A stretch of 64,000 bases of DNA from Palsa-506 sp963786975 (GTDB lineage Bacteria; Actinomycetota; Actinomycetes; Streptosporangiales; Streptosporangiaceae): the NCBI GenBank assembly GCA_963786975.1, contig CAWBBE010000009.1, forward strand, positions 219,923 through 283,922, read 5' to 3'. Made by a program: the position numbers and the translations under genes. Shown here one piece after another: positions 50,763 through 58,132 of the stretch (within the stretch, counting starts at the first letter, position 1; each line of letters begins with the position of its first letter). The notes under the pieces were generated by a model, which was not told the origin of the DNA, ran no database searches, and was given only the letters and a program-made list of their open reading frames with translations.

Positions 50763-51605
50763 TCAGACAACGTGCGCCGTGACTAGCCAGGCCGCGCCGG
50801 GCATGGTCACGCCATCTGGCGTGGCGTACGCCACCAGGCGGTCCCGGACCAGCCTGGTCAGCTCGCCGGCTTGTGCCGGGCTGAGCCCGGCCAGGATCTC
50901 GTTGGCGGTCGGGGAGGCACGCTCGTACTCGAGCACGTCGTCTACGTCGCGGCCGACGAGCATCGGCTCGTCCGCCTTGACGAACTCGATGCCGCCGAAC
51001 CCCGCACCGGTCAGCAAGGCGCTCGCCCGGCCGGTACTGGCGAGGGAGAAAGCAGCACCCGGCCCGGGTAGCTCGCGCAGGCCCAGTACCGCCGCGGCCC
51101 CGGCGAACCCGGTGGTGAAGACCGGGTTCTCAGCGCGGCTGCGCCAGCAGGCGAACGCGAGCCTGCCGCCGCGCCGCAGCGCCCTGCGAAGGTTGCCGAA
51201 CGCCGCCGCCGGGTCATCGAAGAACATCACCCCGAAGCTGCTCACCACCACGTCGAAGGCCCCGGCCCCGAACGGGTGCACCTGGGCGTCGGCGACCTCG
51301 AAACTGGCATTAGCGACACCAGCAGCAGCCGCGAGCCGGCGCGCCTCGGCCACCTGGATCCGGGAAAAGTCCGCGCCCAGGGCATGCCCGCTGCCGGCAG
51401 CGCGCGCCGCCAGGATAGTCGTCTCACCGCAGCTGCACCCGACGTCGAGAACGTGCTCCCCGTCCTGGATCGCCGCGGCGGCCAGCACCCGCGCCCTCAG
51501 CCGGCCCAGCACCCCCTCATGCCGCTCACGCTGCTCGATGAACTCCCGCCCGCTGGCCCCGTTCCAGTCCTCGGCCTGCTCCGCATTCACCGCCACGAGG
51601 CCCAC
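50763..51605 (-). CDS. Class I SAM-dependent methyltransferase
   Basis: 280 residues. Motif I is HVLDVGCSCGETTILAARA, motif II SFEVADAQVHPFGAGAFDVV, and then RRALRRGGRLAFACWRS. These are standard for UbiE/Methyltransf_11-type enzymes. C-terminal residues vary from the family and give no substrate clue. It is the last intact gene before the third att repeat. The start ATG/GTG at 51605 is followed closely by EQAEDWNGASGREFIEQRE, the usual N-terminus of this subfamily. Confidence 0.88.
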   Translation of the reverse strand: MGLVAVNAEQAEDWNGASGREFIEQRERHEGVLGRLRARVLAAAAIQDGEHVLDVGCSCGETTILAARAAGSGHALGADFSRIQVAEARRLAAAAGVANASFEVADAQVHPFGAGAFDVVVSSFGVMFFDDPAAAFGNLRRALRRGGRLAFACWRSRAENPVFTTGFAGAAAVLGLRELPGPGAAFSLASTGRASALLTGAGFGGIEFVKADEPMLVGRDVDDVLEYERASPTANEILAGLSPAQAGELTRLVRDRLVAYATPDGVTMPGAAWLVTAHVV

Positions 51606-51805
51606 GCTACATCGCCTCGCAAAGCGCCATCCGGCACGTTCGCAACGGAGATCGCGACGCTCAAGAAGTTACGCGAGAGCCGGGAGTTCTTCGCGCAGCC
51701 GCTCGCCTGAGCGACGCAGCCACAGACCTACCCCGAATCGGCAGAGAGATTCCGCTCGCTGGCAGTTCGAATCGGCATGCGTTACGGCGTATAGGCATGC
51801 GACGT
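51606..51805. other. Spacer before the element flank
   Basis: About 200 bases without a supportable gene. Confidence 0.4.
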
Positions 51806-52257
51806 GTCGACTCACTCACATCGGCATGACCGGTCGGCTCGACGGGCCGCCAGGCCACGTTCCCGATCCTGTCATGGACTCACAACGAGTCGCCCGCAGG
51901 CTGACTTGAACACGGCCTGTACCGGACGGTGCTGCGCCGAAGTGTCTTCAGGCGGCTGAGCCCGGAGCCCTCACGGCTGGACATCGCTCTCACGGTCATC
52001 GATCGCTCCCGGGGCCGCATGGTTGGGGAGTAGCAAATCTCAGGCTGCCGTTCGGGTTGTTGAAGGTTAGCGACGCTAACGAAATGGGGGGAGCCAAAAG
52101 GGGAGCCAACGTCCACCGGCATCAGGCCACGCCAGGCCACGTCCAGCCATAGTCATCGCTGGTGGATGCCACACCGGGCCATGTCCAGCCATGTCCAGCG
52201 ACGGTACGAACTCGTCTTACAAGCGAGGGGTCACTGGTTCGATCCCAGTTGCGCCCA
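51806..52257. repeat. Element left flank copy C ending in a tRNA-Val 3' half (att copy 3)
   Basis: Similar to 24285-24622 and 34795-35094: CACGGTCATCGATCGCTCCC, a GTTAGCGACGCTAAC palindrome (about 52066-52080), the doubled GGGGAGCCAAAA/GGGGAGCCAAC motif (52088-52109), CCAGGCCACG repeats. It ends with 52211-52257: anticodon arm CTCGT-CTTACAA-GCGAG, T-stem ACTGG/CCAGT, TGCGCCC-A. There is no tRNA 5' half. It marks the boundary between the second and third integrated units. Confidence 0.82.
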
Positions 52258-52295
52258 CTGTCTTCGCAGTTCAGAGCTATTTTGGATCTTCACTG

Positions 52296-52336
52296 GTCGT
52301 TAGCAAGGCTAACGAGGAGCCGAAAGGGGAGCCAAA
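52296..52336 (+). repeat. Element-end module after att copy 3
   Basis: GTTAGCAAGGCTAAC palindrome (about 52299-52313) followed by GAGGAGCCGAAA-GGGGAGCCAAAG (52314-52336), 40 bases downstream of att copy 3, the same layout as after the intact tRNA. Confidence 0.7.
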
Positions 52337-52502
52337 GTCGCCGGCTGCCTGTCATGGGTTCGGGCCGAATCACGCTGGTGACTGGGAACGATGATCCGCC
52401 GGTTCCACGCGTTCACGAGCGAGTTCCCGTTGCAGCGGCACGTGATGGCCAGGCGGGGCATGTTTCAGCGGGCACGATGACGCCGCCGCACGCATTCAGC
52501 GC

Positions 52503-52742
52503 GCACGCCTGGCGACGGCGGGCAACCCGATCGCCACCGCCATCGTCGACCGCGCGGCGGCCTTGGACGGGCGGGACGGCGACCGCGGCGGGCTGACCGC
52601 CGCGGCCGCCGCCCTCGAGGATGCCGGCTGCCGCTACCAGTGGGCCCGGACACTCGTCCTCATCGGCGGGGAGCAACGAGCACGTGGCGAGTCCGTGCTG
52701 GCGACGATGGGCGCGACGCCTATGGTCTGGCCTCCAGAATGA
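52503..52742 (+). pseudogene. Remnant of a TPR-containing regulator (weak)
   Basis: The open plus frame gives LTAAAAALEDAGCRYQWART and LVLIGGEQRARGESVLATMG, a pattern like the last TPR repeat of large LuxR/STAND regulators, where A-x-x-x-F-x-x-x-G-x-x-x-x-A-A-R-T is typical. No start, ATPase or HTH is present. Call is tentative. Confidence 0.35.
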
Positions 52743-53796
52743 TGTTGAATGGGGTCTCGGTTGCCCGGCGCACGTGGGTGAACCCGGCCTCGCGGAGCAC
52801 GATCGCCAGCTGGCGTTCACCGGCCTGCCCACCGAGTCCCAGCCCGACTTCCTGTGCCAGCGACCCTGGCGTGCAGATGACCGTGGACAGGCCGTAATAG
52901 GCCCGCCCGACCGGGTTCAGGTTGTGCTCGAGGGCGTCGCCGGCGTTCGGCTCGACCAGCAGTAGCGTGCCGTCCGGCGCCAGCGCCTGCCGGATGCGGC
53001 GAGCCGCCCCGACCGGGTCGCCCATGTCGTGCAGGGCGTCGAACAGGCACACCAGGTCATAGCCCCGGCCCGGGAAGTCCTTCGCCGGCGCGACGCTGAA
53101 CCTCGCCCGCTGGCTCACGCCGGCCTGCGCCGCGGCCATGCGGGCAGCCTCGATCGACGGCTCGTGGATGTCGAAGCCCGCGAACGTCGAGCGCTCGAAC
53201 GCCTGCGCCATGATGACCGTGGACGCACCGAGTCCGCACCCCACGTCGGCCACGCTCGCCCCCGCCTGCAGCTTCTCGACCACCCCGTCCAGCGCGGGCA
53301 GCCACTCGCCGACCAGGTGGGCGGCGTAGCCAGGACGGAAGAACCGGACGACGCCGGAGAACAGCCGGTCGTCGTGGTCCTGCCAGCCGACTCCTGCGCC
53401 GGTGCGGAATGCGTCCACGAACACGTCGTGGTCGGCGTAGCAGGACGCGATGGCCTCGAACGCGCCGCCGAGGAATACCGGGCTGTCCTCGTTCGCGACG
53501 ACCATGGCCTGCTCTGCGGGCAGCTCATAGGTGCTGTCCGCCGGGTTGTAGACGACATAGCCGCCGGCTGCCTGGTTGCCGAGCCATTCACGGACGTATC
53601 GCTCGGTGGTGCCGGTCCGCTGCGCCAGCGTCGACGAGGTGATCGGCCCGGCGCCGGCCATCGCCTTGTAGAGGCCCAGCCGGTCGCCGACGTGCAGCAG
53701 CAGACCCGAAATGGCTGCGCCCATGTCGACCACCGCCTGTCCGACGAACGCCTCAAGTCTCGCCTCGTCGATTGCCGGGATGTCAGTTGTGGTCAT
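52720..53796 (-). CDS. SAM-dependent methyltransferase with N-terminal winged helix (Rv2258c-like)
   Basis: 358 residues from the ATG at 53794-53796, preceded by CGGAGACG. Residues 10-110 are the dimerisation/winged-helix region: HVGDRLGLYKAMAGAGPITS, TLAQRTGTTERYVREWLGNQ. Residues 165-358 are the methyltransferase: ASVADVGCGLGASTVIMAQA, GRGYDLVCLFDALHDMGDPV, ALAPDGTLLLVEPNAGDALE. The EWLxxQAA-x-GY-V-x-Y signature is that of the mycobacterial Rv2258c group. Substrate is unknown; it may belong with the decarboxylase gene downstream on the other strand. Confidence 0.9.
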   Translation of the reverse strand: MTTTDIPAIDEARLEAFVGQAVVDMGAAISGLLLHVGDRLGLYKAMAGAGPITSSTLAQRTGTTERYVREWLGNQAAGGYVVYNPADSTYELPAEQAMVVANEDSPVFLGGAFEAIASCYADHDVFVDAFRTGAGVGWQDHDDRLFSGVVRFFRPGYAAHLVGEWLPALDGVVEKLQAGASVADVGCGLGASTVIMAQAFERSTFAGFDIHEPSIEAARMAAAQAGVSQRARFSVAPAKDFPGRGYDLVCLFDALHDMGDPVGAARRIRQALAPDGTLLLVEPNAGDALEHNLNPVGRAYYGLSTVICTPGSLAQEVGLGLGGQAGERQLAIVLREAGFTHVRRATETPFNIILEARP

Positions 53797-54603
53797 TCGC
53801 GTCTCCGCTCTTCGGCGCAGGTCCCCGATGGATCTGCATGAGAGGAGCGTGCTCGCAGGCGTGGGTGAAGCGCATCCGTGCCGAGCACGGATGCCACCAC
53901 GCAATCCTCGGGTCCGTGGCGGGCACGGATGCCCGGCGGCCCGCTCTGACACAGAGTTGCACCAGCCACGAACCTTCCCTGACTGAGCCCCTCGAGGAGC
54001 ATTGAAGATGATCCCATGCCACGCCGTGGCCGCCCCGGCGGCCGCGCGGTGCAGCACCCTGCCGGCGGAGGCGCTAGCCTCGCGGCTGGCTGAGCAAGCT
54101 CTGTGCCGTCGGCAGCGGACCGGCGCTTCGGTGACCCGACGGTCGCCGCTGCGTCGATTCCGAGGACTGCCTGGCCGCGCCACCCGAGCCGCTGGCAGTC
54201 ACGACCGACTGCTGGCGAATGGCCGCTCACCCAGTATCGACGCAGACCGCGACGCCCCGATGACCGGCCACGATGCCACCGCTGCTAGCTGCGCTACAGC
54301 GGTGACGCGTTCAATGGCGAGCACCACGCCGGACCACAGGCGCTGCCGTTCGCCGGCGCCGACGGGCCGCTGCGCCGACTGGCGTCTAAGACCTCCGCTG
54401 GCGGCGGCGACAATGGCGTCCCGCGGCCGCTGGAGCTCACCCACGCTCGATAACAACGGTCGTTCAGCAAGGGCTCCCCGGCACCGGGCATCGCGGTAGC
54501 GGGGCCACATGCCCGGCGCCGGCTTCGGGTATCCGAGGCGATCCCGCAGACCACCGCAACACCTGGCCGCCACGACGATGCGCCGCACCGAGAGGGAAAT
54601 GCA
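53797..54603. other. Divergent gap between methyltransferase and decarboxylase
   Basis: 807 bases in which I see no coherent gene; open frames on both strands change character often and have no family sequence. GCACGGATGCC occurs twice (about 53885 and 53930). It holds the two divergent promoters and possibly decayed coding DNA. Confidence 0.45.
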
Positions 54604-56148
54604 GTGCTGAACCAGACCGCGCCGCGCACAAGGCCGAACCGGGACGCTGCGGGCCAAGTCCCGGGCGGCAGTGACATCCAGACACCATTCGCTGATGAGG
54701 TGTTGCGCTTGCGCTGCTCGCGGACGTTGAGCGAGCCGATCGTGTCCTTCCACGCGTTGCCCTGGGGGCAGGGCCGAAGCCTCGCCGGCGCTGGTCCGAT
54801 CGGCGAGAAGTACCGGCAACTGTTCGGTGAGGCATTCCTCGACACCGAGGTGACCTACTCGGCCGGGGTGCTGGACTCCTGTTTCCAATCCAGCGCCAGC
54901 CTAGATATGGCCCAGCAGCTGGCCGCTGAGGCGTTCCGGGCCGACTGCACCTGCTTCATCACCTGCGGCACTTCGATCGCCAACCAAGTCGCCTTCGACG
55001 CCCTCGCCGGTACGACCAAACGGATCCTCGTCGACCGCACGGGCCACCAGCCGATCCACATCGCCGCGGGCCAGCCTTCCGCGTCGGTGGACTACGCCCC
55101 GGCCGCTGAAGGGCTCCCACCCGCCGGGCAACCGCTGCTCGACATCGTCCAGCTGTTCGAGATGGTCGCTGCCGCAGCTGACTCGGGCACGCCTTACGAC
55201 ACGATCGTGCTGGCCGCCTGCTCCCACGACGGAGTCCTCTACAACCTGCACCGCATGTCCGAGTGCCTGGCTCTCTCACCAGCCACGGCCTTCCTCGTCG
55301 ATGAGGCGTGGTCAGCGATCAAAACCTTCCATCCCGGCCTGCGCCCGCTGACCGCCCTGGATGCCGCGCACCGCATCGCCGCCTCCGGCACCCCGATCAC
55401 GGTGCTGGTGACCCAGTCAGCGCACAAGTCGATGAGTGCGGCCCGGCAAGGCTCCTACCTGCACGTCGTCGCAGAGGCCGCCCTGATTGCCGGGGTGGCA
55501 TCCACCCTCTGCGGGTACCACACAACCTCGCCAAGCATCCCCATCCTGGCGTCGCTGGACCTGGCCCGCGCGCACGCGCAGTCCCACGGGCAGCGGCTCC
55601 CGCAGCGCAGCCTCGACCTCGCCGCCCGGGCGCGGCAGGCCGTCAACGACGATCCTGCCCTGCCGGCCTATCAGATGCTGCCCGAGCCGGCACCCGCAGG
55701 CACCAGCCGTGACTACGTCACCGCCGATCCCACCAAGTTGCTCATCGGCACCACCGGCCTGAGGCGCAGCGGCGAGGACGTCCGGCTGCAGCTGTTCCAC
55801 GACTACGGGATCTACCTCTCGCACACCCTGCCGGACGCCTTCCTGGTCAATTTCCACATCGGGGATCGCCGCCAAGGACGTCGGCCGGCTACTTCAGTCG
55901 GTGCGATCCCTGCCCCGCCGCACCCGCCGACGCCTCGGCGGCACGCGAGGAAATCTCGGTACCGAGGACGACGGCACCCCGATCGATCGGCTCCTCATCG
56001 CCCACCCGCCCGGTGTCCCCCTCGCCGTCCCCGGCGAACTGGAGCGCACACCCTGCGACAGCGCGTCGCGGCCAGCAGACGCAGCGGAGCCGAGATCTAC
56101 CAGCTGCCCCCGGGCCTATCCCACCATCCCCGCGAGCACGTCTCATGA
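54604..56148 (+). CDS. PLP-dependent Orn/Lys/Arg-decarboxylase-like protein, C-terminal frameshifts
   Basis: Starts with GTG after GAGAGGG. Residues 30-420 are a fold-type I PLP enzyme: CFITCGTSIANQVAFDALAG, VLAACSHDGVLYNLHRMSE, AFLVDEAWSAIKTFHP and the PLP lysine in VTQSAHKSMSAARQGSYLH, as in basic amino-acid decarboxylases. Near 55862 the sense moves to another frame (GIAAKDVGRLLQSVRSLPRR, LLIAHPPGVPLAVPGEL) and near 56045 it appears to return. LIAHPPGVPLAVPGE is the conserved end of the family, so the protein is nearly complete. Two compensating indels (error or decay) are needed. Substrate could be lysine, ornithine or arginine. Confidence 0.78.
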   Translation: MLNQTAPRTRPNRDAAGQVPGGSDIQTPFADEVLRLRCSRTLSEPIVSFHALPWGQGRSLAGAGPIGEKYRQLFGEAFLDTEVTYSAGVLDSCFQSSASLDMAQQLAAEAFRADCTCFITCGTSIANQVAFDALAGTTKRILVDRTGHQPIHIAAGQPSASVDYAPAAEGLPPAGQPLLDIVQLFEMVAAAADSGTPYDTIVLAACSHDGVLYNLHRMSECLALSPATAFLVDEAWSAIKTFHPGLRPLTALDAAHRIAASGTPITVLVTQSAHKSMSAARQGSYLHVVAEAALIAGVASTLCGYHTTSPSIPILASLDLARAHAQSHGQRLPQRSLDLAARARQAVNDDPALPAYQMLPEPAPAGTSRDYVTADPTKLLIGTTGLRRSGEDVRLQLFHDYGIYLSHTLPDAFLVNFHIGDRRQGRRPATSVGAIPAPPHPPTPRRHARKSRYRGRRHPDRSAPHRPPARCPPRRPRRTGAHTLRQRVAASRRSGAEIYQLPPGLSHHPREHVS

Positions 56149-56564
56149 CACCAAGCGCGCCGGCAACGCGACGTGCGCCGTCAGCCGGTACCCCGCTCGC
56201 AAGCGACGCCGGGAACGGCCTGCCCGGCGGCAGCACTGCACCGGGCTGGCGCGAACAAGTACACATGCACCCGCGTCCTCGGACGCGAGCCGGGCACCGC
56301 CGCCGCGGCCGGGCGATGGCCCAGGACCGGGACACCGCCGCGGCCCGTTCAACCACCCAGGGCGACCAGATGCCCGAAGAGACTAGATGGCATCGAACGC
56401 GAACCGTCCGGGCAACTCGATACGCACCCGTTCTGTCACCATCCGCGAGGACGGCAGCCAGTGACCGGAGGCCACCTCGTCCCACATCAGTAACAACGCC
56501 ACGAACTAGTCGATCCCGTATCTGGCCATGATGCAACCACGTCAGAACAAGAGCCCGCAGAGGA
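56149..56564. other. Gap before the nested mobile elements
   Basis: 416 bases with no convincing gene. The outer end of the ISAzo13 element should lie in about the last 50 bases (near 56520-56560), but I could not define an inverted repeat because the partner end is absent. Confidence 0.4.
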
Positions 56565-57278
56565 TTAACACGCTGTCTTGATCACTGAGGGAATCACGAT
56601 GCCCTCTGCGGTCGCAAGCCTGGATAGATCGTCCAGGCTGGCGAGCCGGTGCGGGCCGGGCTGGATGGCGTGCCCGGCCTGTTCCAGGAGCTGGCGGATG
56701 TCGCGGATGCGCCTGTTGATTGTCTCGGGCCGGACGGCGAGCAGGGCGGCGATGGCGACCTGCGGCAGCGCGAGGCGCTGGTGGAGGGTAGTGGCCAGGA
56801 GCCGGTCAGCGAAGGTCAGGACGGGGCGCCGGCCGGTGCCGGGGGCGGCCAGCCGCGGGCGGTGACCGCGGCGGGTATCCAGGTCCGCTTCCCGCTGCTG
56901 CCCGTGGAGGGTCATCAGCGTGGCGATCAGCGTGTCCCACTCGCAGGCAGACAGCCCGGTCAGGGCCGGATGGCACAGCCAGGCCAGGCCGGGGCTGGGC
57001 TGGTCAAAGGGACCCGGGGCGCCGCCGGCCTGGTCGTATTCCTGCGGGCGGAGGGTGTAGTTCCAGTCGCCGTGCCAGGCGTGGCGGGTCAGCGGTAAGG
57101 CGTCCATCTGCCCGTCGCTGATCCGGGCGCCGGTGTCGTAGGCGCCGGTGTCAAGTTCGGCGCGCACCCTTAGCCCGGCGCGGGTGGTGGTGGCGGCGAT
57201 GGTCGCCACGATGACCTCGTGGCTGGTCAGCGGCCGGCCCCGCCAGTTCATCGTGATGTGGGAGAACAGCCGGTGCTC
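56565..57278 (-). pseudogene. ISAzo13-family transposase, C-terminal fragment
   Basis: The minus strand reads IEHRLFSHITMNWRGRPLTS, HEVIVATIAATTTRAGLRVR, ISDGQMDALPLTRHAWHGDW and NYTLRPQ, the conserved C-terminal half of ISAzo13 transposases. A second HTH-like domain follows (LPQVAIAALLAVRPETINRR) and the gene ends at the stop at 56565. The N-terminal half is missing: just upstream (higher coordinates) of IEHRLF, at about 57278, the sequence changes to the end of an IS110 element. Confidence 0.85.
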
Positions 57279-58132
57279 GATCTGGGGTGAAATGCGGCCG
57301 GGTCGGGGCGCGCGGCAGCTGGCCAGGGCGGAGCCCTGGCCGGGGGTTTGCGGCTGGTGGCCTATGCGGCGGCGTCGAGCTGGACGGTGTATCCGAGTTT
57401 CTCCAGCTGGCTGACGAGCCGCCGGGTCTGGTGCTCCTTGTCGTGGCGGGAGGTGAAGTAGTCCGCGCCGGGGTCGGCGAAGACCTCCCCGGTGGTGAGC
57501 AGGTGCCAGATCACGTCGAGGAGGCTGTGGGCGACCGCGACCGCGGCCTTGTCCGGGCCCCGGCGGCGGGCTATCTGCCGGTACTGGGCGCCGAAGTAGC
57601 TGTCCCTGGTCCGCGCTGCCGCCCGGGCCGACTCGATCAGGGTGCGGCGCAGCCACGGGTTGCCCGGCGTGGTGGCTACCTTGCGGCGCTTGCCGGCCGA
57701 TTCGTGGTTGCCCGGGCACAGGCCCGCCCACGACGCGAGGTGCGCAGGGCTAGGAAAGCAGCTCATGTCGGCGCCGGTCTCGGCGATGATGACCTCCACG
57801 CTGCTGCGCTCCAGCCCGGGAACGTCCGTCAGCAGCCTGGCCGCTGACTGGTAGCGGTCGGCTACCCGTGCGCTGATCTGGCCGTCCAGCGCCGCGATCG
57901 TTGCATCCAGGAAGTCCAGATGGGCCAGGACGCGGGACGCGACGATAGCGTGATGCGCGCCGAAGTGGCCGTGCAGGGCCGCGGTGAGCTGCGGGATCTT
58001 CGGCCGCAGCTTCCCCTTGGCGAGCCCGGCCAGCGCGGCCGGGTCGCGCTCGCCGGCGATCAGCGCCTCGATCATCGCCCGCCCGGACTGGGTCAGCACC
58101 TTCGAGGCAACGGAGGTGAGCTTGATGCCCTG
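57279..58132 (-). pseudogene. IS110-family transposase, C-terminal fragment
   Basis: From 58130 to the stop at 57362 the minus strand reads GIKLTSVASKVLTQSGRAMI, LTDVPGLERSSVEVIIAETG, FPSPAHLASWAGLCPGNHES and TTPGNPWLRRTLIESARAAA, the transposase_20 domain of IS110. The catalytic serine region is present, but the DEDD N-terminal domain is cut off at 58132 by the integrase cassette. About 80 bases beyond the stop reach the ISAzo13 junction and should be one end of the IS110. The remainder of the gene is predicted beyond the right edge of the window. Confidence 0.85.
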
